From Diphasiastrum complanatum (taxonomy: Eukaryota > Streptophyta > Lycopodiopsida > Lycopodiales > Lycopodiaceae), in NCBI GenBank assembly GCA_029204225.1, contig CM055111.1, forward strand, positions 1,072,453 to 1,136,452: a stretch of DNA of 64,000 nt. The letters are read 5' to 3'. The translations under genes were made by a program, and so were the position numbers. The notes under the pieces are model-generated. The model had not been told where the DNA came from and searched no databases. It worked only from the letters and a program-made list of their open reading frames with translations. Shown piece after piece: positions 53,335-64,000 of this stretch (positions are counted from its first letter, which is position 1; each line of letters begins with the position of its first letter).

Positions 53335-53998
53335 TGTGATGGCTTTTCACATTTTTGAAATTTTGTGATAGCTCGTTCTTTGCAATTTTTGCAAAATGGA
53401 ACCAGGGCGTGAACACACAACAATACAAGCAACTGAATACGCAAAAACGGGGAGGAAAGCGACGTGCAACCAAAATCAGTTAGGATGAGCATAATGCATT
53501 CTTTTGATTACTACATCATCTCTTATGCAGATTAGATTAACCAATCCCTTCATTCTTTTTGATATGGAAACAACGTGAGAGAAGACAGAGACATATGCAT
53601 AACAAGTAGTAGCTACAAGTTACAGAAAATAGCAGTAGCTTGTTTCTTGTGAGAGAGAATACCTCTCTTGCACCGAAGCGCTGATTTGGGAAACAGAAAG
53701 TATTGTTGTAAACTTAATTCTGACAATAGATGAGTTGTAGCATTTTGCCTATTGTGTGCAATTTGTGAATGATTTGTGATGCCTGCTTGTAGTAGATATA
53801 ACTTTCGCTGTTTCTCAATTGTTGATTGCTGATTAAACATGATCTACTGTTTATAAATTAATATCAGATCTGCAATGTCAGTCTGTTGTTTGAAAGATGA
53901 TTGATCGTAGTACGAAGCAGTAGCTACAGCCACAAAGATCAATTCGACCCGAGCGTCCACGTTCGCATCAGAAATTTTTTGAAAAGATTATTCCAACA
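53335..53998 (+). repeat. LTR of Copia C1 (left boundary uncertain)
   Basis: It ends in CCAACA just before a primer-binding-like TGGTATCGAAGC at 54000-54011. About 520 bp of it (53335-53860) match 56690-57225 in inverted orientation, including the GGTTGCACGTCGCTTT stretch and the GTTTAATCA-CAATCAAC stretch. Confidence 0.65.
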
Positions 53999-53999
53999 G

Positions 54000-54011
54000 T
54001 GGTATCGAAGC
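54000..54011 (+). other. Primer-binding-like site of Copia C1
   Basis: TGGTATCGAAGC resembles the Copia primer-binding site TGGTATCAGAGC with two mismatches. A second related word, TTATCAGAGCC, follows at about 54019-54029. Confidence 0.5.
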
Positions 54012-54043
54012 TGTAAGGTTATCAGAGCCTGGTTACTCAAACT

Positions 54044-54256
54044 ATGGCTTCAATCAGTAGCATCCAGACTTTCCTCATCTTAAGAGAAAAAGCTTTATGG
54101 CCCTGGGTGGACGACACCAAAGAGATGCTTGCCAGCACAAGCAAGGAACTTCGTGAGTGGAAAGAGAAGAATGACAAAGCGATAGTTGTCATATCCTCTT
54201 CCATCGAAAACATCATCACTCTTGACCTCGCATCTATCTCTAATGCAAGAGAGATG

Positions 54257-54308
<52 letters not shown>

Positions 54309-54930
54309 AATCGCTAATGGGGTGCACCCATGACAAGGTTTCAGACCAAGTCGCGCAATCAGATCATGCATCTGGAAGATTAACTTAGTTCTGTTGTCAA
54401 TAGAAGGGACAAAGGCTAAGTAGTTGCTGAACTTGCACCATCTCCAAGGAGATCTACAAGGGAAAGAAGACAACCTGTCAAGTATACACCAGACAGTTTA
54501 GCTTCTACTCAAAAAGGGTTTTGTGGATTCAGAGGTGAACCACAAACATATGAAGAAGCTGTTGACAGTCCAGAGAAGGACGAATGGATCAAGGCCATGG
54601 AAGATGAGATGAACTCCATGGAGCAGAACAGAGTGTGGAATCTTGAACCAGTAACATTAGATAGGAAGATTGTCAAATGCAAGTGGATCTACAAGTATAA
54701 ATACAAACCAGACAAAAATGTATCAAGGTACAAAGGTTTCTTACAAAAGTATGGTGTTGACTATACCGATATCTTTTCTCCTATGTCAAGCATACATCTA
54801 TATATATATTGTTTGCATATGCAGCAGCCTACCGTTTGAAGATCCATATTGTAAACGAGAAGACATCATTTCTGAATGGGAACCTGAAGGAAGAAGTCTA
54901 CTATGAGATTTCTACACTATTTTGAGTCAA
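54044..54930 (+). pseudogene. Copia C1 gag start fused to RT start by deletion
   Basis: A gag-like N-terminus, MASISSIQTFLILREKAL with SSSIENIITLDLASI, runs into a TC microsatellite. From about 54430 the sequence is the region before Copia RT (RRSTRERRQPVKYTPDS, YEEAVDSPEKDEW) and the RT start MEDEMNSMEQNRVWNLE with KCKWIYKYKYKPD, then YGVDYTDIFSP. Protease and integrase are absent, and RT stops after its first block. It is a non-autonomous remnant. Confidence 0.75.
54257..54307. repeat. (TC)n microsatellite inside gag
   Basis: About 51 bp with one TATC interruption. In the gag frame it reads as alternating Ser-Leu. Confidence 0.95.
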
Positions 54931-56655
54931 ATTGGTTTTCTCTCTCTACTTGAGTATTCTTGATTGGATTCTCTCTCTAACTGAGAGAAGAGCATTTTCA
55001 TACTTAGTTTGTTGTAGTACAAGTCTCCACATGTGTGAAAGTACTTGTATGGTTGATTTATGCATGTAGTAATGTGCTCTTGCCTTAGATTTATGGAATA
55101 GATCTTGGTTTTCAATTTATGTGTGATCTATGTGCAATTACAAAGTCTTAGGAGATCAATAACACACTTTGTAGCACTCCCACGCGTGTGAAATTCAACA
55201 CCAAGTGCACGCTAAAATCCAACAAAATGCCACTGAAGAGCCTAAGCCTCTGCATGACGTACCACGTTACTTCAAGTTATATGTAATGGACTAAGTGGTA
55301 GTGGTCATGACAAGAGCCAAGAGAGAAGCAGCAAAGAGTACCTCCCTAGGGGCCAACGTCTATGAAGCGCTGGACTGGGGGTGAGAGCGATAGAATGGAG
55401 GAAGCGAGAAATAAATAGATTACGGAAACAACTCTCCCATTGTTTATGGGCTGCCACAAGCAAGAACAGTCTGGAAGATAGTAAATGTAAAAATAAAATC
55501 ACAGCGTTCTCACTAACAGGATCATAAAATAATTCATACTCAAACAAGTGAATGAGTACAGTCCATCGAAGAGATTAGATTAGGTGTGGAATTACTGTAA
55601 AGTAGTTTCAGTAATGAATGAGTACAGTCCATCGAAGAGATTAGATTAGGTGTGGAATTATTGTAAAGTAGTTTCAGTAATGAAGTTCAATTCAAAATTG
55701 TATGGTGATAGTGCAATATGATAATGTTGGTTCCTCAGGTGTCATAGACAACTGTCGTCTAATTAGAAACTAAGGAGTTGTAGATGTTTGTGCTTTGATC
55801 AAAGTGAGTGAATGAATGTAAACATGCAGTAGGAAAGTGTAATCAAAATCACAACACTGATATCTACGTTTAGACACAGATAGAAATGTGTTGCTAGTAT
55901 ATTACACTGAAATCTTGAACAACACAGAATGTTACAGCCGGAATGTCGACGTAGCTTGGATGCTGAATATCTTTCGCTCTAACGAATTAGTTTGCATCAT
56001 GGAGCATCAAATATTGATGCGTGCTGAAGATATATTTACAGCTGCATCCTTGTATTTACAAGAATCATTAACTAATCATAACTACAAGGCTAGTTTAGCT
56101 TTAACTATGTAGTTGGTCATGTTTTACAAATATTTAGAGTACAACGACATCTAAATAGGTGTACATGGGTCAAGTGACTTGAGTCATTTCACATTTTTCT
56201 CATTTTCTTGGGAAGTAGCTGGAGACGTTTCTCGTCGAAATAGACACCCTTTGCATTTTTTGCACTTTTGCAAAAAACCCGAAGGTTTTGAAACTGATGT
56301 CAAAAGTCACATTTCGTGTTTTGTCACATTTTGGAAAAATGCAAAAAAGCCGCCAAAAAGTTCACTTCTTCGAGTTACTTGAAAAAAATGTCACAATCGA
56401 AAATTGTCGCATTTTTGGGGAGTTGGAAAAATGCGAACTGTGCGACAATCAGTTCATATCTGCGGACCCGAAAAACAATGTATTTCTGCAAAGTGATAGA
56501 AAAGACAATGTATTTATGCAGAATGATAGAAAACACTGATTTGTTGAAGTCGTTGAAGATGGCCAGGTCTTCAATGTTCTTCAAATTCTTGAACTTGACA
56601 TTCAAATGTGAAAACAATAGGATTGGTTACCCTTTAGTCTTTATCCATGGATGAG
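54931..56655. other. Gene-free interval with tandem repeats
   Basis: No coding signal. It contains a 66-bp tandem duplication at 55551-55683 and, from about 56180, words such as GCATTTTT, TTTTGCAAAAA and GCAAAAAAGCC that recur up to 57430. Confidence 0.5.
55551..55683 (+). repeat. 66-bp tandem duplication
   Basis: Two adjacent copies starting AATGAGTACAGTCCATCG at 55551 and 55617, with one visible difference (attactg/attattg). Confidence 0.92.
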
Positions 56656-56659
56656 AAAC

Positions 56660-57600
56660 AAATTGAAATTGTAGATCTAATATTAAACTATAAATAGTAA
56701 TGTTTAATCAACAATCAACAACTGAGAAACAACGGAAGATATATCTACTACAAGCAAGCATCACAAATCATTCACAAATTGCACACAATAGGCAAAATTC
56801 TGCAACTCATCTATTGTCAAAATTAAGTTTACAACAACAACTTTTTGTTTCCCAGATCAACGCATTGGTGCAAGAGAGATATTCTCTCTCACGAGAAACT
56901 AGCTACTACTAATTTTCTATAACTTGTAACTAGCTACTGCTTGTTACGCATGTCTTTGTCTTCTCTCACGTTGTTCCCATATTTAAAGAACGGAGAGATT
57001 GATTAATCTAATATGCATAAGAGATGATTAATCTAAATTGTAGTAATCAAAAGAATTCATTATGCTAATTGTAACTGATTATGGTTGCACGTCGCTTTTC
57101 TCCGTCGTTTCTGCGTATTCAACTGCTTGTAATGTGTGTTCACGCCCTGGTTCCATTTTGCAAAAAACGCAAAGAACGAGCAATCACAAAATTTTGAAAA
57201 TGCGAAAAAGCCAAAGGTCTATGAAAAATGTGAGCAATCTCAACTAGTTTAGTCAAGTTTAGTCATAGCAAGATTGTATGTTGTGTTGACTTTCTAACCG
57301 AAGATTAAGGGATACATTTTGGATCTTAATGGCCTGAAATTATTCACAAAAAACACGTTCTAAGTCATTTTGGACTAAGTGTCGCATTTTTCCAAAAGGC
57401 AAAAAAGCCGAAGGTCCATGGAATATGTTCTAAGTCATATTTTGGCCTTGTGTCGGTTTTTCGAGAAATGTGACAAATGCAAACTGTGCGAAACTTAGTT
57501 CAAATATGCAGACTGTGCGAAACTTAGCTAAAAAATGGAACAGTCTGAAAAATTGCAAGGAAAACAAAAATACTAAAGCTTTGACATGTAGAAACTTAAG
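56660..57600 (-). repeat. 3' LTR region of Copia C2 (approximate)
   Basis: Inverted match of about 520 bp to the Copia C1 LTR, directly left of the end of the C2 RNase H frame. That is where the 3' LTR of a minus-strand element belongs. The outer boundary is unclear. Confidence 0.6.
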
Positions 57601-57617
57601 GTTTCTTCAGCTCACTC

Positions 57618-58681
57618 TCAAAGTGGGTATTTTTTGATTCCCAAGTTTGCCTTTTGACTTTCAAACATTGTCTTGTCCAAAGGCGTTGTGAAGATATTGG
57701 CTACTATCTGCTTCATTGAAATGAACATGGTCTTCGGCTCGTTTCTTTCAACCAGATCCTTGATCAAGTGATACTTGATGGCAATGTGTTTCGTTCTGGA
57801 ATGAAACATAGGGTCCTTCATCAGATTGGATAATAGAGGTGTTGTCCATGTACAACATCAGCGGCTCATTGGTGTTCTCTCCCAGTCCTTTCTAGAAACT
57901 GTTTGAGCCATGTCAACTCATTAGTCATCTTGGCTACAACTACGTACTTTGTCTCACAAGAAGATTGGGCAGTTATTGTCTACTTCTTATTGACCCAAAT
58001 AATAGCTGCATCTGTTGTGATAGTACAGTCTCCTGAAACACTCTTAGAGTCGTATTTCATAGATGCCTAGCTTGCATCATTTTAGGACTTCACCTGAAAT
58101 CCTGCATCACAAGAATAACAAAGTCCATAGTCCTTTGTCTAGTGTAGGTATTGCAAGATTCTCTTGGCAATTTTTCAATGTGTAGGTCCTGGATTAATAT
58201 TGAACTGGCTCAGTCTGAACACTACATTAGCAATGTCTGGTCATGTATTGTCTTCCAAGTACATCAAAGAACCAATAAGCCTTCTGTAAGACTTATGCAA
58301 CATTGCTTTCCATCCTACATCGTCTCTGGGACAGTCTTCATTCGTCAGTACTGTGCCAGGTACCATCAGAGTGTTCACTCCCTTGCAATCTGCCATCTGA
58401 AAATCATCAATGATTTTTTGTATATATCTTGATTGGTGTAGATACAATCTTCCACCCTCAAGATATCTGTCAATTTGTAAGCCCATGTAGCATTTTGCTT
58501 CATCTAGGTTTGATATTTTAAAGTGCTTTGAAATATTGTCCTTCACCTATGTAATCAGTGTATCGCTCCTTGACAAAATTAGCATGTCATCAACATATAC
58601 ACCAATAATAATGATCTCACCATCTATGACTTTGACATAGACGTTATAATCAGTCATTAAAGGTTGGAAGCCTAAGGATCT
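57618..58681 (-). pseudogene. Copia C2 RT and RNase H remnant
   Basis: RT reads LGFQPLMTDYNVYV, then GVYVDDMLILS (catalytic YVDD) and HFKISNLDEAKCYMGLQI. The connection region has YIQKIIDDFQMADCKG and YRRLIGSLMYL. RNase H remains are HSRTKHIAIKYHLIKDLVE and the end ANLGIKKYPL. RT is interrupted at 58681 by the LTR of another Copia element, so the first RT blocks should lie beyond the nest. Confidence 0.85.
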
Positions 58682-59338
58682 TGATAAAAATACAACAAAA
58701 TAAACCCATTTGATCCTAGAAATGATGGAGAAAGCACCTACTTAAGATCCAAACAAGATCTAGAAGCTAGATTACTAATCAATGAATTGATTCCTAACTT
58801 ATCTTGGCTTGAACTCCATGAATTAGCTCCAAAACTCTTCACACGTGTGAAAGTATGGCCTGCTGCTGCCTATGTACTATCCCTGCAACTCCAAACTCAT
58901 TCAATCATCACAAAAAATCATATGCCAATAGCATTCATCAATCAAACCATAGACTCAAACTAGTCAAAATAATGGGATAGAAATCCCATCACATATTTAT
59001 ACATATAGAGCTCGGATCTGAGCATATTAGGGCTTCTATGTATTCATCATAACCTAACCCTAACATCTAATCTAAAGATCCACTTGATCCACCCTATTTA
59101 GGGTCAATACCTTGAGATCCAAAAACAATGAGAAAAATGCTATTTTTAGCTCCTACTTCTTCTCTACCCTATCTATGCACTCTTTGGACATATCCCAAAG
59201 GTACCATTCCATATCTAGGTTAATGATTTGACTTAGAATAAGGTATCCTATGCTTTTGGCATGTGTGACATCCCACAACATGGCCTCAAAGTCATTTACA
59301 AGTGGTAATTGTGCAAACTAGCTTGTGTAGATTTAACA
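58682..59338 (-). repeat. 3' LTR of Copia E
   Basis: Minus strand starts TGTTAAATCTACAC and ends TTTTTATCA. It shares GGCATAGGAT-type and TGTCACACATGCC blocks with the 62856 LTR. A possible left target duplication, gatct, lies at 58677-58681. Confidence 0.82.
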
Positions 59339-59349
59339 CTCCTCCTCAC
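59339..59349 (-). other. Polypurine tract of Copia E
   Basis: The minus strand reads GTGAGGAGGAG beside the LTR. Confidence 0.75.
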
Positions 59350-59457
59350 AACTAGTTTGAAGATAGCATAGACTTGCTTACCAACCCTAGGGCTGATCTT
59401 AACTTCACAAATGTAGATATTTGAAGTGGTTTAGTGAGGATATCAGCAATATATTCA

Positions 59458-60542
59458 CTACTTGCCACATGCTCCAAAGATATCTCCTTTGATTGCACCT
59501 TCTCTCACATGATGAGAGATCTCAATATGTTTTGACCTTGCATGGAAGATTGGATTGGTTGCAAGGTGTTGGGCTAAAAATTTTTCATTGTAGAGAGTTG
59601 GAACAATATCTAAACCCATGACTTTCAGCTCCATAAGTAGCCTTTTGATCCATAATAGCTCCTTTGTTGTAGTGATGAGAGTTTTATACTCGGCTTTGGT
59701 TAAAGAAAGTGAGATGGTTTCTTGTTTCTTTGACAACCAAGAAACTACTCCTCCACCAATGAATGTTGCATAGGCACTTGTAGACTTTCTGTCCCTTTTG
59801 TCACCTGCAAAATCTGAGTCACTAAAGGCATGCAAATCAATGACATCTCCTCTATAGAAAATTCCATGATCTAGAGTACCCGAGATGTATCTCAAGGTCC
59901 CTTTAGCATACACACACCAATGTATCACTAATGGATCTTGCATATATTGACTTAGCCTACACACGCTAAAGCATAGATCAGGCCTAGTTAAAGTGATCCA
60001 CATTAAGGAGCCTATAAGTTGCCTATAAAGAGTGATGTCCATAAAGGATGCTTCATCACTTTTATTGAGCACTTTTACATCTTGCTCCATTGGTGTTTCT
60101 ACATGCATGCAATCTTGCATCTTGAACCTATTTACATCATACATTATGTACAAAGTTGGATCATATTCACTTTAAGTGAATCCAATAGAAACTAAGAAAT
60201 CATGAATCTTGAATTCCAAGACCTCGATGTTTGCTTCAAACTATATAAGCTCCTTTGAAGATGACATACTTTACCTTCCATCCCAAGCTTGATGAAATCT
60301 TGGGGCTACTCCACGAAGATGTCTTCTTCTAAATAACCATTTAAGAATGCATTAGAAACATCCATTTGAAAGAGCATCCAACTAAAATGTGAAGCAAGTG
60401 CAAGAAGTAACCTTATTGTGACCATCTTGGCCACGGGTGCAAACGTTTCTTCAAAATCTATGCCCTTTGCTTGAGCATATCCTTTGGTAGCTAGCCTTAC
60501 CTTGTGTTTGCTTACACTTCCATCCATATTGAGTTTTAGATT
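59458..60542 (-). pseudogene. Copia E RT and RNase H remnant
   Basis: RT from 60540 reads [41 protein letters not shown] and [18 protein letters not shown] deletion or decay then removes the YVDD block (60300-60160), leaving LQRSLYSLKQ-like traces. The connection and RNase H part (60153-59458) has METPMEQDVKV-like residues, YRQLIGSLMWITLTRPDL, FSDSDFAGDKRDRKSTSAYA, SLTKAEYKTL and HARSKHIEISHH. Confidence 0.88.
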
Positions 60543-61310
60543 TGTTGGAGGGTTTGCGGATCTCAAGGCAACCCTAACTCTAGTTAATAAGTGAGAGGGA
60601 TTTGGCACCATGCGTGTGTAAATCCAACCCGATGATCACACAGTTATTTGATTGATTAGTTAAAAGTTAATAAAAGGACTTTAGGCCTTTTTGCGGGACT
60701 TTTAATGGCGCAGGGCCTAAATGTCAAGTTAGTGAATAAAGTTGGGTTTCCCTCTAATTTTGATGGTCCCACATTTTTTTAAATTTGAATAAAAAGAGAG
60801 GCAAGACTGGACCAATAGGATTCAGAGGCCAGGGTCCTCCTCTCTACTATAAGAAGGGACCAACTCAAGTTGCTCCTCATGTTCATTTCCTCATTTCAAT
60901 AAAGTAGAGTGGTTCTCTTCAAAATTGGATTGATGGATGTCCTTGCTCTCTATTTCTTTTCCTCCATTTCTCATGCTTATTTGGATTTTGCTAATTGTTG
61001 GATTTGAGTGTTATTGGGATTGTATGTTATTATACTTTTTATGAGAGAGAAAGGGAGAGAGAGAAAGAGTAAGTTATCTTTGTTGTGGATGTGTAGTATT
61101 AAGGGATTGTAAGTGTTAAGGGATTTGTAGTGTTAAAGAGTAGGGTTAATGGATGTAGAGATAGATGTGAATCCTCCATTCATGTTGAAATCTGAACGAA
61201 ACTATCGCTCTCATGGGAACGAACCTACGTGTGACAACTAACTCCGTCTCTTTGATGCTAGATTGACTAGATCTTGGATTCAGGTTAGGCAAGGAAAGAA
61301 ACCCACTACA
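60543..61310 (+). repeat. 5' LTR of the Gypsy element
   Basis: It starts TGTTGGAGGGTTTGCGG and ends CCCACTACA. It is about 768 bp. Confidence 0.78.
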
Positions 61311-61314
61311 ATTT

Positions 61315-61332
61315 TGGCGCCGTTGCCGGGGA
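61315..61332 (+). other. Primer-binding site of the Gypsy element
   Basis: TGGCGCCGTTGCCGGGGA, the tRNA-Asp-type site common in Athila/Tat-like plant Gypsy elements, four bases after the LTR. Confidence 0.9.
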
Positions 61333-62502
61333 GCTACGCCAATTTTTCAGTTGCAGCATGATTGTTGGATAGTTAGCTTGCATTAGGCATTTTGTCGTGG
61401 CATGAATAGTGTTAGATCTGCATTTTAAGGTTAGTTCGAGATTGGCTTGTTTGAAATCTAATCTGATTTAAACAAGAAAAGCTATTCAGATCTCCAATCT
61501 TAAGATCCGTTTGAATCTGAAATATCAAAGAAAATAACAAAAATTGGTCAAATCTGCCAGATTTGGTCAAAAAAGAGACAAAAAATGTCATCAGAACTGA
61601 TAACTTTTAACCCTCTTTTAGAAAACCTTTGCCGAGTTACAGAGACCTTAGGTTTTGTTTACAGAACCTTCAGTTTGAAGGGCGAAGATTAATTCCCAAT
61701 AGATTTTCAAAACCATCAGAAAAATCGTCAAAAAACACCAAAAAATCATCAAAACCCTTAAAAATACAGAAAAAGAACCTTTGCCCAATTCACTATGCTT
61801 AGGTGTGATTCTAATCTATCTACTACCAGGTTGGCAAAGAATAATACCAAAAATAGAAAGGTTTTCAGAGGATTAGTTGTCATATTGCCATATTTTTGCC
61901 AAAAAGTCACTTTTTTGCAAAAATACCAGTATCACTCTTGAACCTTCGCCAAGACCTTCTCCGCATTTCCAAAACATTCTATCTATAGTAAAATACTATT
62001 TTTGAGTTCAACGAAGATTCTTCTTGATCAGATCATAGAAATTCTTGAATTTTACCCTCGCTAGACTACAGAAACTATAATTTCATGTGTCAGAAACCTT
62101 CGTCCGATTGTCCATGGTTGTATCTGTGTCAGATCCTTCACCTGAGAGGTTGGCAAAGGTTATTTTCCTAGAAATTGTCAAAAAAGTGTTCAGAGAGTTT
62201 TTTTTCCCCAAAATAGCACTATTGAACCTTCACCGAGACAACCTTTGCTAGTCCTATTTTTAGTTTCTAATTTTTCAGATCAAGTCTCTGTCAAAATTTG
62301 GATCAAATCTGATATATTTTGATTTGGATTCTGAGACATTTATCATTTTTGAGAAGTATCGATTGATCGAATTTCGAAAAGTTTTTCATCATATAGAATC
62401 ATATTCTTGAAAAGTGGATTAGATCTAGTAGATCTAATCTGAGATAGTTTTTTGAAAAATCTAGATCCAATCTCATTCTCTATTTGATCTAAATTTGTAG
62501 AG
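61333..62502 (+). other. Gypsy leader
   Basis: An untranslated, AT-rich leader between primer-binding site and gag. Words such as ACCTTCGCC, CCTTTGCC and AAAAATCGTCAAAAAA recur irregularly. No ORF of note. Confidence 0.6.
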
Positions 62503-62855
62503 ATGGCTGCCCCTGGAGGTGCTCCACAGGAAGGTAATCCAATTATTGTTAGAAGAGCACCCCGATTGGATCTACCCAAATATAATGGATTAACAGATCC
62601 AGTTAGATTTCTTCAGATCTATGTTGAATCCTGTGAAGTCTATGGTGAGATTAATCCTCAAGATAAACTTAAGCTATTCCCTATGGCCTTAACAGGCGCA
62701 GCACAAGATTGGTACTATAATCAAGATGAAACTGAGCGTACAGATTGGGAGGTTGTTAAGCGAGCCTTGATCACACGGTTCAAACCACGGAAGTTTATGG
62801 AAGACCCTTTCCTACTTTTAAGTAAAATTAAAATGAGAAAGCGGGAAATGGTTCG
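62503..62855 (+). pseudogene. Gypsy gag, N-terminal part
   Basis: It opens MAAPGGAPQEGNP with RAPRLDLPKYNGLTDP, then VRFLQIYVESCEVYGEINP, KLKLFPMALTGAAQDWYY, WEVVKRALITRF and a KMRKREM end. This is the retrotransposon gag pattern (LF..AL.G.A..WY, F..RF). The frame is undamaged up to the insertion of Copia F; the rest should continue beyond the window. Confidence 0.85.
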
Positions 62856-63537
62856 TGTTAAAAATTCACAATTCTAGCTTGACTAGTTTTGGTCGTATGA
62901 CTTGTAAATAGTTAGATGGTCATGATGTGGCTTGTCACACGTGCCAAATAGCATAGGATTCCATTCATAAGGATGTTCTCAAGTAGACCTAAGTGTTAGA
63001 ACCTTTGGAATGAGTCCAAATTATGCTTAGATACAAGGGAGAAAAAATAGGAGCTATTTTTGGTAATTTTTGCATTGTTGAGGGATCTCCAAGATTCCAA
63101 CCCTAACTTGGTAGGGATGAAAGATCCACCAAAATTAGAATTAGGGATAGGTTTAGGGCTACTCATACCTGCCCAAAACCGTGATGGATCATGTATATAT
63201 AGGTGATGATATCTCACCAAAATCAGTCAAGCAATTTCATGTTTTTTCTCTCATAATGGTGCAATTGCTCTCTATGTTCATAATTGTTTGAGTACTTGTG
63301 ATTACTAATGATTATAGGATTGAATGTAGGTCTGGTGTACAGTACTCAGACTGTGGGAGGCCGTACTTTCACACGTGTGAAGCCTTCTTCAAGGATTTGG
63401 GCCATTTAGTGAGGTTCAAGCATAGATTTTTGATAGATTTTGATGGTTCAACTTGTGCTAATCTTATGAAATCATAATCTATTGTTTCCCTCATCATTTC
63501 AAGTGTTTTAGGATCCTTATTTGCTGTAATTTTTACA
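62856..63537 (+). repeat. 5' LTR of Copia F
   Basis: It starts TGTTAAAAATTCACAATTC and ends TTTTTACA, 682 bp, with TG/CA ends. It interrupts gag codons exactly. Confidence 0.83.
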
Positions 63538-63550
63538 TGGTATCAGAGCC
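63538..63550 (+). other. Primer-binding site of Copia F
   Basis: TGGTATCAGAGCC directly after the LTR, the initiator tRNA-Met type. Confidence 0.92.
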
Positions 63551-64000
63551 TAAAGGCTGAAATGAGCTAAATCCTTGGTTTTCATTCAATTTGATCACAA
63601 TTTTTGATCTAAATCTTGTGTAGATTGGATCTTAGCATCTAGTATTGATTCTAGAACTCAAAGTGAGTCAAATACATTGGAGATTGGTGTTGTGTGACTT
63701 CATTTGCAGGTGTTTAGGTGTCTAAAACCAGAGGCAAAGTTGAATTCAATTCACATTACCAAGATAGCAAGTTTTGCTTGCTCCAAGCATTGATTTCTAA
63801 GCGAGTTTTGGAGGTGATTTCATAGAGAAGGATTTCTAGCATTCAAGGAGAGGGAAGATCAGAGTTTTGGGGACTCTTCAAGGCTGTTCTAAGGTGTAGT
63901 AGGCACCTCCTAAAGTGATTTAGGTTCAGTCCAACCATTGCTTGACTTATGCACCAAATTAGATCAATTTTTCATCAATTTTGATCATTTTTTGCTTGTG
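63551..64000 (+). other. Copia F leader
   Basis: Untranslated leader up to the window edge. Gag is expected shortly beyond. Confidence 0.6.

Larger units (their letters stand above)
58682..60542 (-). mobile_element. Copia E, inserted in Copia C2 (3' part only)
   Basis: A minus-strand element with a 657-bp 3' LTR (58682-59338), polypurine tract, RNase H and part of RT. Its 5' side is interrupted at 60542 by a Gypsy LTR. Its LTR resembles that of Copia F at 62856-63537, so the two belong to one family. Confidence 0.85.
60543..62855 (+). mobile_element. Gypsy LTR element, 5' part, inserted in Copia E
   Basis: It has a 5' LTR (60543-61310), a primer-binding site, a leader of about 1.2 kb, and a gag reading frame from 62503 that is interrupted at 62855 by another LTR. 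Copia E coding sequence stops exactly at the LTR edge, which fixes the order of insertion. Predicted target duplication agatt (60538-60542) should recur beyond the window. Confidence 0.85.
62856..64000 (+). mobile_element. Copia F, inserted in Gypsy gag (runs off the window)
   Basis: A 5' LTR and primer-binding site followed by about 450 bp of leader. Same family as Copia E but opposite orientation. The predicted 5-bp target duplication is gttcg (62851-62855). Confidence 0.82.

Noticed and set aside
53613-53840. ORF starting MFNQQSTIEKQRK and its inverted twin at 56700-56912
   Set aside because: Both fall in the LTR-like arms of the Copia C copies. Similarity between them reflects the repeat, not a gene.
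1-64000. CRISPR array, rRNA, tRNA genes, bacterial or organelle segments
   Set aside because: None seen. tRNA-like words are primer-binding sites of retrotransposons.

Overview
The window looks like nuclear DNA of a seed plant with a very large, transposon-rich genome. A gymnosperm-type genome is my inference, from introns of several kilobases to 12 kb inside an intact conserved gene and from the dense, nested LTR retrotransposons. The sequence does not fix the species. There are no bacterial features, rRNA, CRISPR arrays or tRNA genes that I can see.

The one clearly intact host gene is on the + strand, from 10272 to 38570. It is the 3' part of a clathrin-assembly protein of the ANTH (AP180/CALM) family. 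Twelve exons with consistent GT-AG boundaries and reading phases give 477 residues ending in an NPF-rich tail. The first ANTH exons (roughly 90 residues) are not in the window and probably lie upstream of another large intron. Its introns hold an almost complete Copia element with a perfect 5-bp target duplication (17072-22792), Gypsy fragments (11.7-14.4 kb), a nearly identical 780-bp tandem duplication (23.6-25.2 kb), a duplicated 3' splice acceptor (27.7 kb), an LTR element between inverted AT-rich and ACGGTT-palindrome arms (32.7-35.1 kb), and a hAT transposase fragment (35.65-36.44 kb).

Left flank, 1-10271: a Gypsy gag/protease remnant interrupted by a decayed Copia element (1514-6065, near-perfect target duplication), a Gypsy integrase scrap, and gene-free sequence.

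Right flank, 38.6-64 kb: AT-rich non-coding DNA with microsatellites, then a block at 43.9-49.7 kb. There two Copia fragments enclose a broken multi-exon gene of unrecognised family (44.8-47.3 kb, +) and a convergent partner gene (47.48-48.15 kb, -). The larger one has an ordered set of motifs that recalls RNase-H-like transposases of the RAG1/Transib type. This pair is the best candidate for something undescribed, but the family assignment is unproven.

The last 11 kb (53.2-64 kb) is stacked retrotransposons: two copies of one Copia family in opposite orientation, then a nest in which a second Copia sits in the first, a Gypsy element sits in that Copia, and a third Copia sits in the Gypsy gag. 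The right halves of the nest lie beyond the window, which makes the order testable. Almost every transposon reading frame is broken; only the clathrin-assembly gene looks functional.
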